A DNA stretch of 21,986 nt from JANWWM01 sp046292465 (lineage in GTDB: Bacteria > Bacteroidota > Chlorobiia > Chlorobiales > Thermochlorobacteraceae). Shown piece by piece: positions 13,786 to 21,679 of this stretch. The number at the start of each line of letters is the position of its first letter. Position 1 is the stretch's first letter. Both the position numbers and the translations under genes were made by a program. Under the pieces are notes generated by a model that saw only the letters and a program-made list of their open reading frames with translations, had not been told where the DNA came from and searched no databases. The DNA lies in NCBI GenBank assembly GCA_046292465.1, contig JBKBRB010000027.1, forward strand, positions 1 to 21,986, given 5' to 3'.

Positions 13786-14850
13786 ATGAACGAGGCATCG
13801 TCCTTTGCAAATACTGAAAAGGCTGTCAACACTTATCCGCAAGTCGATATTATCATTCCTCATTACAACGGAACAGAGGTTCTGCTCGGCTGTCTCTCAA
13901 CGCTTACCAAAACAGATTATCCGAACTTTCTCATTACGATTGTGGATAACGGCTCAACCGACGATAGCCTTGCACTTGCTCAAGCCCAATACCCAACCAT
14001 TCAAGTGCTTCAGACGGGGAAAAATTTAGGCTATGCGGGCGGCTGTAATTTCGGTTTTGAACGCACAAGCGGCAAGTATGTCGTTTTTCTCAATAACGAC
14101 ACCGAGCAAGAGCCGAACTGGCTTTCGGAACTTGTTTCAACCGCTGAACACGATGAACGCATTGCAAGCCTTCAACCGAAACTGCTTTCCATTCAAGGGC
14201 GCAATCGTGGCGAGCGCGTTTTTGACTATGCAGGCGCGGCAGGCGGAATGATGGATAAACTCGGCTACCCATACTGTTTAGGACGCATTTTAGACCGCGT
14301 GGAAAAAGACAACGGACAGTATGACAACCCCGTGCCGATTTTTTGGGTGTCAGGTGCGGCGATGTTTGTCCGACGAAGCGCGCTTGAGACGGTTGGATTG
14401 TTTGACGAAGATTTTTTCGCGCACATGGAAGAAATCGACCTTTGCTGGCGGCTCTGGAAGGCAGGGTTTTGGCTTTATTCTGCGCCAACTTCGGTTGTTT
14501 ATCATTACGGCGGCGCAACGCTTTCGCAAACCAATCCGCGAAAGGTTTATCTCAACCACCGCAACAATGTGATGATGCTAACAAAGAATGCGGACGCCAT
14601 ACGCTTATATTTGATTTTACCATTGCGTTTGTTGCTTGAACTTTTGTCTATGCTTTTCTATTTGAAGTCCAAACGCACTGATGCAAGCCGTGCAACTTTT
14701 GAGGCACTGCTGTGGAACGGCAAGCATTTTTTTAGGCATTTGAAAAAACGACATCGAGTCGCGAAACTGCGTCGGCGCCGTGATGCTGAAATTTTCAAGA
14801 TATGCAACTCTGAAACTGCGGTTGTGCTTCAAGCCATACTTGGAAGATAA
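13786..14850 (+). CDS. GT2-family glycosyltransferase (WbbL/rhamnosyltransferase-like)
   Basis: This 354-residue family-2 glycosyltransferase transfers a sugar from a nucleotide donor onto a lipid-linked or glycan acceptor at the inner face of the membrane. The GT-A core shows DIIIPHYNGTEVL (residues 21-33), VDNGSTDDS, GKNLGYAGGCNFG (78-90), the metal-binding NNDTE (103-107) and the catalytic-region HMEEIDLCWR (213-222), the pattern of WbbL/rhamnosyltransferase-like enzymes. A hydrophobic amphipathic stretch after residue ~283 (LYLILPLRLLLELLSM) suggests membrane association, and the tail is strongly basic. Donor and acceptor cannot be read from sequence. The flippase-like gene follows after 5 nt and the Wzc-like gene after that, so one polysaccharide operon is likely. 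Confidence 0.9.
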   Translation: MNEASSFANTEKAVNTYPQVDIIIPHYNGTEVLLGCLSTLTKTDYPNFLITIVDNGSTDDSLALAQAQYPTIQVLQTGKNLGYAGGCNFGFERTSGKYVVFLNNDTEQEPNWLSELVSTAEHDERIASLQPKLLSIQGRNRGERVFDYAGAAGGMMDKLGYPYCLGRILDRVEKDNGQYDNPVPIFWVSGAAMFVRRSALETVGLFDEDFFAHMEEIDLCWRLWKAGFWLYSAPTSVVYHYGGATLSQTNPRKVYLNHRNNVMMLTKNADAIRLYLILPLRLLLELLSMLFYLKSKRTDASRATFEALLWNGKHFFRHLKKRHRVAKLRRRRDAEIFKICNSETAVVLQAILGR

Positions 14851-14855
14851 ACTTT

Positions 14856-15938
14856 ATGAAAAACGCGATTAAATACATCTTTTCCATCTCACTTGCGGGC
14901 TTATTTTTCTGGCTTGCTTTCAAAGATTTTTCTCGTGAAGATTTTGAAAAATTAGGTGAGGTTTTTTCTCGCATTGATTATCGGCTCGTCTCGATTGCCT
15001 TTATTTCTCTGACGTTCAGCCATATCCTTCGGGCGTGGCGGTGGGGCGTTTTGCTCTCGACGGTCAAAGAGAAAATGAGTTTGAAAAATCTCTTTAATGC
15101 CACGATGATTGGCTATGCGGTGAATTTAGCCTTGCCGCGCGTCGGCGAAATCACCAAAGCGGTCAATTTGGCGCAACAAGAAAAAATTGACGGCAAAAAA
15201 GTGCTCGCGTCGGTCGTCATTGAGCGGATTTTAGATACCTTGATGTTTGCCTTACTTCTTGCGCTTTCCGTTTTTATTTTCCGCCGAAAAATCAATGAAG
15301 CCTTTGGCGAAGTGCATTTGGGCGGATTGAACTTATCGTTTGAACTTGCGTCATACTTAATTTTGCTTCTGTCGATTTGCGTTTTAGTTTTTTTTGCGAT
15401 TATGTCTCTTTATCCCGCTCAAATTGCGGCGCGCTTCAAAGGGCTGTTTCATCATCTTTCGCCGAAGTGGTCGGTTCGGCTTTCCAACGCGCTTGAGTCC
15501 TTTATTGAAGGCACGGCGGCATTAAACAATCGAGCGAAGTATGCTGAAATCGTTATTTCTTCAATCGTGATTTGGAGTTGTTATTTGCTTGCCGGCTTAG
15601 TGCCGATGTATGCGATTGAGTGGTCGACGATTGACATTTTCGGATGGGCGGAAGGATTGACAACGATGAGCATTTCAGCCTTTGGCTCGCTCATCACGCC
15701 TGCGGGTGCGGGCACATACCAATACGCCTGCTCTAAAACGCTTGAAAAAATTTTTGATTTTAGTTTGATTGTCGCGTCCAGTTACGCGCTTCTGACTTTC
15801 GCGATTAACAACTTCACCTCGTTTATTCTCGGACTGTTGAGTTTTTTCTGGCAACGCAAGGACAAACTTGTGGAACTTGCCGAAGCAAAGGCTTCGGACG
15901 ATAAAGCACAAGCAACAACAAACATCAACCTTACCTGA
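14856..15938 (+). CDS. Flippase-like membrane protein (lysylphosphatidylglycerol-synthase TM / UPF0104 type)
   Basis: This 360-residue protein has about eight membrane helices and belongs to the LPG-synthase transmembrane (AglD/YbhN-like) group. Signatures are SHILRAWRWGVLL, NLFNATMIGYAVNLALPRVGEITKA (residues ~78-102), VVIERILDT, and late AFGSLITPAGAGTYQYA. In MprF the same domain moves lysyl-phosphatidylglycerol; in standalone members the role is unsettled, with glycolipid handling often proposed. There is no C-terminal lysyl-transferase domain, so it is not MprF. It sits between a glycosyltransferase (5-nt gap) and a Wzc-like gene (8-nt gap), supporting a role in envelope glycan or lipid-linked sugar traffic (inference). 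The C terminus is a charged, Ala/Lys-rich tail. Confidence 0.85.
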   Translation: MKNAIKYIFSISLAGLFFWLAFKDFSREDFEKLGEVFSRIDYRLVSIAFISLTFSHILRAWRWGVLLSTVKEKMSLKNLFNATMIGYAVNLALPRVGEITKAVNLAQQEKIDGKKVLASVVIERILDTLMFALLLALSVFIFRRKINEAFGEVHLGGLNLSFELASYLILLLSICVLVFFAIMSLYPAQIAARFKGLFHHLSPKWSVRLSNALESFIEGTAALNNRAKYAEIVISSIVIWSCYLLAGLVPMYAIEWSTIDIFGWAEGLTTMSISAFGSLITPAGAGTYQYACSKTLEKIFDFSLIVASSYALLTFAINNFTSFILGLLSFFWQRKDKLVELAEAKASDDKAQATTNINLT

Positions 15939-15946
15939 AACCATCG

Positions 15947-18358
15947 ATGGAGAATACCAGCGGCTATACACGTAACGGAAACGGATTGCAAGACAGCGCA
16001 ACCTATCGACAACTTCAACAGGCTTTGCAAGAAAGCCAATCGCAAGACATTGATATTTCTGGCTACCTTCGTGCTTTTTTCAAAGGCAAATGGATTATTC
16101 TGACCATCTTTGTCGTTTCGGTCTTGGTTGCGACATTCATCGCTTATTCTCAGCCTGATGTGTATGAAAGCACCACGACGCTCATTCTGCGCAATCCTTC
16201 ATCGAGTGCTTCCGTGATTGTGAGTTTTAGCACGGATAAAGATGCCGAAGACCGAGGCAACGAAATTCAAATTCTCAAAAGTCGCACACTTAGCGAAGAA
16301 GTCGCCTACGAACTTGTGCAAGCGATTTATCAAAATCCGAATACGCGCATCGATACGCTTAATATCATCAAAGACGAAAACGGCAATATTGCGCCGATTG
16401 ACGTGATTGCTGCGCGCGTGCGTAGTGGGCTTGATGTCAAACTTGCCAAAGGAAGCACTTTTATGGAAGTAAGCTTCCGCGCCCTCAATCCATATGAGGC
16501 GGCGTTGGTTTCGCGCACCGCCGTTAAAGTTTATGAAGACCGTAAGAAAAAGTCTGCCAGCAAAGCCGCAACGGCTCTTCGCGTTTTCTTGCAAGAACAG
16601 TTAGAACAGAAGCGTGCAAAGTTATTAGAAAGCGAAGAACGTCTTCAACGCTACATGGAAGACCAGCGCGTCGTGGCGATTGGCGAAGAATCAAACCGCA
16701 TGATTGCGCGCTACTCCGACGCGCTCGCCAAAGTCGATGAAGCCGAAGTGATGCTTAACGCCCTGACCGCCTCGCTCAATGCTTACAAGCAAGAAATGAC
16801 CGCCCTCGAGCCGAAACTTGCTAACGCTGCCGTTCAAGCCAGCACGGAAAATTACACCAAACTCTTTCAACAAGTCATCGCGCAAAAGCAAGTCGAGCGG
16901 GATAAAATTCTTTCCGACCCGAACCAAGACAACCAAAATGTTCAAAATCAACTCCGCCAATTCGACGCCGAAATTGAAATCTATAAGCAAAAACTTCAAA
17001 AGGAATTTGAGCAACAAGTCAAAGACGGCTACGCCAACATTCAGTATCCCGAATACTACCAAGACGTCGCCAAGAAAAAACTCGCCACCGAACTTGAAAT
17101 CATCGGCATTCAATCGCGCCTGACAGCATATCGCAAACTTGCCGAAGAATACGACAAAGCCTTCCTGCGCACACCAGCCAAGAACATTGAATTTGCTCGC
17201 CTTCAACGCAATGCGCAAACCTATCAAGAGCTTTACAACTTGCTCGAGAAACGCTATCAAGAAGCCCTCATTTCAGAAGAGCAAACGCCGAGCGGCATTG
17301 AAGTCGTCGATTTAGCCGTTCCCCAATATGTGCCTGTCGCACCGAAACGTCCGGTAACCATCGCGTTTGGCGTCGTGATTGGCTTGATTTTAGGACTTGG
17401 CGTCGTACTGCTCATTCACACGCTTGACCGAAGCATTCACACGCCTGAACAAGCCGAAAAACTTGGCACGCTGCTCGCCACCATTCCCGTCATTGAAACC
17501 TTTGATGAAAATCTCCGCGCCAAAGCCTCGACCAATGTGAGTGTAATTGAAGGACCAGAATCGGAATCGCGCAAAATTGCCTCGCACTTGGTTACACACT
17601 TCGACCCAAAGAGTTCGGTTTCAGAAGCCTATCGCGCCTTGCGCACAAGTTTGCTTTTTTCGCGCGTCAGCGCAGTTCAACCTGATGGAACAAAACTCGG
17701 TAACCTTTTCGGCGTTACCAGTTCCGCCCCCAAAGAAGGCAAATCAACGACGATTTCCAACCTTGCCATTACCGTTGCGCAAGGTGGTCAAAAAGTGCTG
17801 TTGATAGACACCGACCTGCGCCGCCCAGTGCTTCATGCCGTTTTCGGATACAACAAAGAGCCGGGCATTACAAACTACCTTGTCGGACGCGCCCTCATTG
17901 ATGACATCATTCGCACCTCGCCGATTCGCAACCTCGACATTATCACATCAGGCACCATTCCGCCTAACCCGTCGGAACTTATCGGTTCGCAACGCATGAA
18001 AGAATTTCTTGCCGATATGCAAACGCGCTACGACCTCATTTTGATGGATACCCCTCCCGTCATTGCCGTAACGGACGCACAAATTGTCTCGACGCTTGTC
18101 GACGGCATGATTCTTGTTGTTTCGTCTGGCGTTACGCAAACCGAACTTGCCAAGCGGTCCAAAGACCTCATCTTGAAAGTCGGCGGCAAAATCGTGGGTC
18201 TGGTCTTAAACAACTTCGACATCTACAACACCTACGGCTCATACTACAAGTATTATCGCTATTACAACTACTACTACGAATCCAAAAATCCACAGCCGCT
18301 GAAGAAAACTTTCTTGGATTCAATCGTCGACCGATTCTCAAACAAACCTTCTGTTTAA
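15947..18358 (+). CDS. Wzc/GumC-type polysaccharide co-polymerase with BY-kinase domain
   Basis: This 803-residue inner-membrane protein controls chain length and export of capsule or exopolysaccharide. A cytoplasmic start leads into a Wzz-like N-terminal segment, with TM1 at residues about 49-67. A large periplasmic, coiled-coil-rich region (about 180-450) contains RAKLLESEERLQRYMEDQR, and TM2 lies at about 470-490. The cytoplasmic bacterial tyrosine kinase follows: Walker A APKEGKST (594-601, Lys599), Walker A' DTD (621-623) and Walker B LILMDTPP (Asp701). A tyrosine cluster at 760-777 has 11 Tyr in 18 residues, the expected autophosphorylation tail. Kinase and transport parts are fused in one chain, as in proteobacterial Wzc. 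Neither a Wza-type outer-membrane exporter nor a matching phosphatase is in the window. glyA follows after 20 nt. Confidence 0.94.
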   Translation: MENTSGYTRNGNGLQDSATYRQLQQALQESQSQDIDISGYLRAFFKGKWIILTIFVVSVLVATFIAYSQPDVYESTTTLILRNPSSSASVIVSFSTDKDAEDRGNEIQILKSRTLSEEVAYELVQAIYQNPNTRIDTLNIIKDENGNIAPIDVIAARVRSGLDVKLAKGSTFMEVSFRALNPYEAALVSRTAVKVYEDRKKKSASKAATALRVFLQEQLEQKRAKLLESEERLQRYMEDQRVVAIGEESNRMIARYSDALAKVDEAEVMLNALTASLNAYKQEMTALEPKLANAAVQASTENYTKLFQQVIAQKQVERDKILSDPNQDNQNVQNQLRQFDAEIEIYKQKLQKEFEQQVKDGYANIQYPEYYQDVAKKKLATELEIIGIQSRLTAYRKLAEEYDKAFLRTPAKNIEFARLQRNAQTYQELYNLLEKRYQEALISEEQTPSGIEVVDLAVPQYVPVAPKRPVTIAFGVVIGLILGLGVVLLIHTLDRSIHTPEQAEKLGTLLATIPVIETFDENLRAKASTNVSVIEGPESESRKIASHLVTHFDPKSSVSEAYRALRTSLLFSRVSAVQPDGTKLGNLFGVTSSAPKEGKSTTISNLAITVAQGGQKVLLIDTDLRRPVLHAVFGYNKEPGITNYLVGRALIDDIIRTSPIRNLDIITSGTIPPNPSELIGSQRMKEFLADMQTRYDLILMDTPPVIAVTDAQIVSTLVDGMILVVSSGVTQTELAKRSKDLILKVGGKIVGLVLNNFDIYNTYGSYYKYYRYYNYYYESKNPQPLKKTFLDSIVDRFSNKPSV

Positions 18359-18378
18359 CTTAAACTCATTTAGCCACA

Positions 18379-19692
18379 ATGGACGCACTCCGCTTTGCCG
18401 ACCCTGAAATTTATGCCGCGATTCAGTCTGAACTGGAACGCCAAACCGATACCGTTGAACTCATCGCTTCGGAAAACTTCACCAGTCGCGCCGTCATGGA
18501 AGCCTGCGGCTCGGTCATGACCAACAAATATGCCGAAGGCTATCCGGGCAAACGCTACTACGGCGGATGCGAGTTCGTCGATATCGCCGAAAACCTCGCA
18601 CGTGAGCGCGTCAAAAAACTCTTCGGTGCCGCCTACGCCAACGTGCAACCACATTCAGGCTCAAATGCCAATATGGCAGTCTTCTTCGCTGTCCTTAAAC
18701 CCGGCGATTCCATTCTCGGCTTCGACCTCGCACACGGCGGACACCTAACGCACGGCTCACCCGTCAATTTCTCAGGCAAACTTTACAATGCACATTTCTA
18801 CGGCGTCGAAAAAGAGACAGGACGCATTGATATGAATCGCGTCGCCGACATCGCCCAAAAGGTTAAGCCGAAATTGCTCATCTGCGGCGCAAGTGCCTAT
18901 TCACGCGATTGGGATTTCAAAGCCTTTCGTGAAATCGCTGACCGCGTCGGAGCTTTTCTCCTTGCCGATATTGCCCACCCCGCAGGGCTTATCGCCACAG
19001 GACTTTTGAACAACCCCATTCCCCATTGCCATTTCGTTACATCGACCACGCACAAAACGCTTCGCGGTCCGAGAGGCGGCATTATTTTGATGGGCGAAGA
19101 TTTTGAAAACCCGATGGGGATTAAAATCAAAACCAAACATGGCGAACGGCTGAAACTCATGTCGGAAGTGCTCGACACCGAAGTGATGCCTGGCGTTCAA
19201 GGCGGACCGTTGATGCACGTCATTGCAGGCAAAGCCGTCGGCTTCGGTGAAAATCTTAAACCCGAATACAAAGACTATACGCTTCAAGTCAAGAAAAATG
19301 CGGCGGCAATGGCGCAAAAATTCCTCTCGCTTGGCTATAACATTATTTCGGGCGGAACCGATAATCACCTCATGCTTATTGACCTTCGCAACAAAAACGT
19401 GAGCGGTAAAGAAGCCGAACACTTGCTCCATCAAGCTGGTTTCACAACGAATAAAAACATGGTGCCGTTTGACGATAAAAGTGCTTTCGTTACCAGCGGC
19501 ATTCGTCTTGGCACGGCGGCAATCACCACACGTGGGCTCAAAGAAGCCGAAGCCGAACTCATTGCTGAATGGATTGACCGCATCATTCAAAACGCGCACG
19601 CACCTAATATCGACGCTCTTTGCGCAACTACAAAACAAGAAGTTAAAGAACTCATGTCCAAGTTCCCGCTCTACGATTTTGTGATGGCATAA
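18379..19692 (+). CDS. glyA: Serine hydroxymethyltransferase
   Basis: This 437-residue cytoplasmic PLP enzyme converts serine and tetrahydrofolate to glycine and 5,10-methylene-tetrahydrofolate, feeding one-carbon metabolism. Signatures include LIASENFTSRAVMEACGS, NKYAEGYPGKRYYGG, VQPHSGSNAN, DLAHGGHLTHG, DIAHPAGLIA and the PLP lysine Lys226 in TSTTHKTLRGPRGG. Length and order match the family with no truncation. The start (MDALRFADPE) is only 20 nt after the Wzc-type gene and no promoter box is evident between them, so read-through is likely even though the functions are unrelated. Confidence 0.97.
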   Translation: MDALRFADPEIYAAIQSELERQTDTVELIASENFTSRAVMEACGSVMTNKYAEGYPGKRYYGGCEFVDIAENLARERVKKLFGAAYANVQPHSGSNANMAVFFAVLKPGDSILGFDLAHGGHLTHGSPVNFSGKLYNAHFYGVEKETGRIDMNRVADIAQKVKPKLLICGASAYSRDWDFKAFREIADRVGAFLLADIAHPAGLIATGLLNNPIPHCHFVTSTTHKTLRGPRGGIILMGEDFENPMGIKIKTKHGERLKLMSEVLDTEVMPGVQGGPLMHVIAGKAVGFGENLKPEYKDYTLQVKKNAAAMAQKFLSLGYNIISGGTDNHLMLIDLRNKNVSGKEAEHLLHQAGFTTNKNMVPFDDKSAFVTSGIRLGTAAITTRGLKEAEAELIAEWIDRIIQNAHAPNIDALCATTKQEVKELMSKFPLYDFVMA

Positions 19693-19747
19693 CATTGCGG
19701 CTTGTCGTTCTGAACAAAGTATGGCGCTACACCGTCATGCATAAAAA

Positions 19748-19785
19748 GGAATTGCGACTCATGAAGAAATACATCGCGCAATTCC
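19748..19785. other. Inverted repeat downstream of glyA
   Basis: GGAATTGCG (19748-19756) is perfectly complementary to CGCAATTCC (19777-19785) across a 20-nt spacer. It lacks a T run, so it is not a standard intrinsic terminator; it may stabilise the glyA transcript end or be a small dispersed repeat. CTTGTCGTTCTGAACAAAG-like sequence just upstream resembles scattered repeat relics. Confidence 0.45.
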
Positions 19786-19797
19786 CTGCTGTTCTAC

Positions 19798-19828
19798 TTT
19801 CTCAAACGCCGTGCCTTTCTTATCTTTG
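19798..19828 (+). promoter_or_regulatory. Promoter of pyk
   Basis: TTTC (19798-19801), 19 nt, then TATCTTTG (19821-19828): a near-exact match to the TTTG-N19-TAnnTTTG pattern. The pyk ATG is 57 nt further on, implying a leader of about 50 nt. Confidence 0.65.
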
Positions 19829-19884
19829 CAAAACTTGAACAAGCCGCGTTGTAACTGCCTTCTTAAAAAACCAATGTCGTCATT

Positions 19885-21321
19885 ATGAAGCGCACCAAAA
19901 TTATCTGCACGCTTGGACCGTCCACTAACTCTGTCGAAAAAATCGTTGAACTTGTCCAAGCCGGCATGGACGTTGCGCGTTTGAACTTTTCGCACGGCAT
20001 CCATGCCGACCATAAAGCGCGCATTGAGATGGTACGCGAAGCCTCCAAAATTACAGGCAAACAAATCGCCATTCTGCAAGACCTTCAAGGTCCGAAAATT
20101 CGCATCGGCGATTTAGAAAAAACCGTTTTGCTTAAACAAGGCGACCGTTTCACCATTACCACCAAAGAGATTCTCGGCACATTCGAACGCGTTTCCACTT
20201 CTTACAAAGAAATCGTCAAAGATGTCCGCCCCGGCGATAGAATTTTAATGGACGATGGACTTTTGGAAGTGCGCGTGCTCGATAAAACGGATACGGATGT
20301 TATTACCGAAGTGGTTATTGGTGGGTTACTCAAATCTAAAAAAGGCTTAAACCTGCCGGGCGTCAATATATCTGTTCCCTCGCTTTCCGAGAAGGATATT
20401 CAAGATGTTTATTTCGGATTGGATAATAATGTAGATTTAATCGCGCTTTCGTTTGTGCGTTCTGCGCAAGATATTCAAGACCTTCGTCAAATCATCAACC
20501 TGCACCGCAAAGACACTTGGATTGTGGCTAAAATCGAGCGCCCCGAAGCCATTACTAACCTCGAGCAAATTGTCGATGCCGCTAATGCGGTGATGGTGGC
20601 ACGCGGCGACTTAGGCGTGGAAATGAAAACGTCTTCAGTTCCGATTCTGCAAAAGCGAATTGTTCAAGTGTGCAATGCTAAGTATAAGCCTGTTATTATT
20701 GCCACGCAGATGCTCGAATCCATGACCGAAAACCCGCGCCCAACCCGTGCCGAAGCCAGTGATGTCGCCAACGCCGTTTTTGATGGCACTGATGCCGTGA
20801 TGCTCTCTGGCGAAACCGCCTCAGGCAAATATCCAATTGAAACCGTGCGCACCATGTCGGAAATTATCTCCAACGTCGAATCCAGCGAGAACTACAGCCT
20901 GCTTGCCAAAGAACGTTTCGCGCTTGCGCATACCATCGCCAACAGCCCCCAAGTCGACCTCAGCGAAGCCATTGCCGTTTCCGCTGTCGACGTCGCTACA
21001 ACCGTTCGCGCCAAAGCCATTGTCGTTTTAAGCCACACTGGCTCCACTGCCATCAAAGTTTCCAAACAAAAGCCCACCACGCCGATTGTCGTTATTACCG
21101 ATAATGAAGCCGTTCAACGCCGCATGAACATCGTCTGGGGTGTACAAACCATCTTTACTGAAACCCTCACCTCTACCGACGAAAGTTTCAAAGCTATTGA
21201 ACAACGCCTCATTGAACACGGACTCGTCCAGCGCGACGACGTGCTCGTCTACACAATGGGCATTCCCATCTTGAAACACGGCACTACCGACACCATCAAA
21301 GTCAGCAAAGTGGGTGCATAA
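19885..21321 (+). CDS. pyk: Pyruvate kinase
   Basis: This 478-residue cytoplasmic enzyme transfers phosphate from phosphoenolpyruvate to ADP, the last step of glycolysis. Motifs in order: TKIICTLGPSTNS at the N terminus, MDVARLNFSHG (28-38), DLQGPKIRIG, MDDGLLEVRV in the B domain, SFVRSAQDI, the catalytic Lys216-Ile-Glu218 in IVAKIERPEAI, ARGDLGVE (239-246), ATQMLESM, and PTRAEASDVANAV followed by DGTDAVMLSGETASG. The C-terminal domain is present and the protein is full length. It has its own promoter-like sequence and is separated from glyA by 192 nt. No regulatory extension (for example a PEP-utiliser domain) is fused to it. Confidence 0.97.
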   Translation: MKRTKIICTLGPSTNSVEKIVELVQAGMDVARLNFSHGIHADHKARIEMVREASKITGKQIAILQDLQGPKIRIGDLEKTVLLKQGDRFTITTKEILGTFERVSTSYKEIVKDVRPGDRILMDDGLLEVRVLDKTDTDVITEVVIGGLLKSKKGLNLPGVNISVPSLSEKDIQDVYFGLDNNVDLIALSFVRSAQDIQDLRQIINLHRKDTWIVAKIERPEAITNLEQIVDAANAVMVARGDLGVEMKTSSVPILQKRIVQVCNAKYKPVIIATQMLESMTENPRPTRAEASDVANAVFDGTDAVMLSGETASGKYPIETVRTMSEIISNVESSENYSLLAKERFALAHTIANSPQVDLSEAIAVSAVDVATTVRAKAIVVLSHTGSTAIKVSKQKPTTPIVVITDNEAVQRRMNIVWGVQTIFTETLTSTDESFKAIEQRLIEHGLVQRDDVLVYTMGIPILKHGTTDTIKVSKVGA

Positions 21322-21679
21322 TCCTTTCAACATATTCAATCTCTTTCTGTCATTGCGAACACTCTCATAATCCTGAAGCATAGAGCCGATTTGCTCTTTG
21401 CACACTTTGCCATCACGTCTTCTCAATGCTTATTAGCAACATAGAATAAAATCGCGCTGTGAATTATTGTGTTCAATTTCAGTCCTAAGTGCGTGTGAAG
21501 TAGCAGGCAGGGATATTAAGACATGCGCATTCAAGAAAGGTAGGTTTATTCTGTCAGCGCCATCGCATCACTTCACTTCTCTATTCTCACTTTCCACTTC
21601 TCACTTCTCACATCACGATTCTCACTTCTCACTTCTCACTTCTCTATTCTCACTCCTCACCTCTCTATTCTCACTTATA
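21322..21679. other. Non-coding region between pyk and the CRISPR array
   Basis: No credible gene is present. It contains CTGTCATTGCGAAC (21347-21360), which resembles a dispersed CATTGCGAACGAAG-type repeat relic. A weak hairpin AGAGC/GCTCT (21382-21397) could end the pyk transcript. The heptamer tract from 21571 follows. The frame 21467-21706 reads through this tract and is rejected as a gene. Confidence 0.65.
21571..21677. repeat. Long period-7 ACTTCTC tandem tract
   Basis: About 15 degenerate heptamers in phase, including runs of ACTTCTC, TATTCTC, ACTCCTC and ACCTCTC. Period and base composition match the tracts flanking accA (AYTACTC). It ends 2 nt before the first CRISPR repeat. Confidence 0.9.

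Noticed and set aside
16691..17260. Minus-strand open frame of ~189 codons inside the Wzc-like gene
   Set aside because: It lies wholly opposite a well-supported coiled-coil coding region; typical antisense artefact of Gln/Glu/Lys-rich codons.
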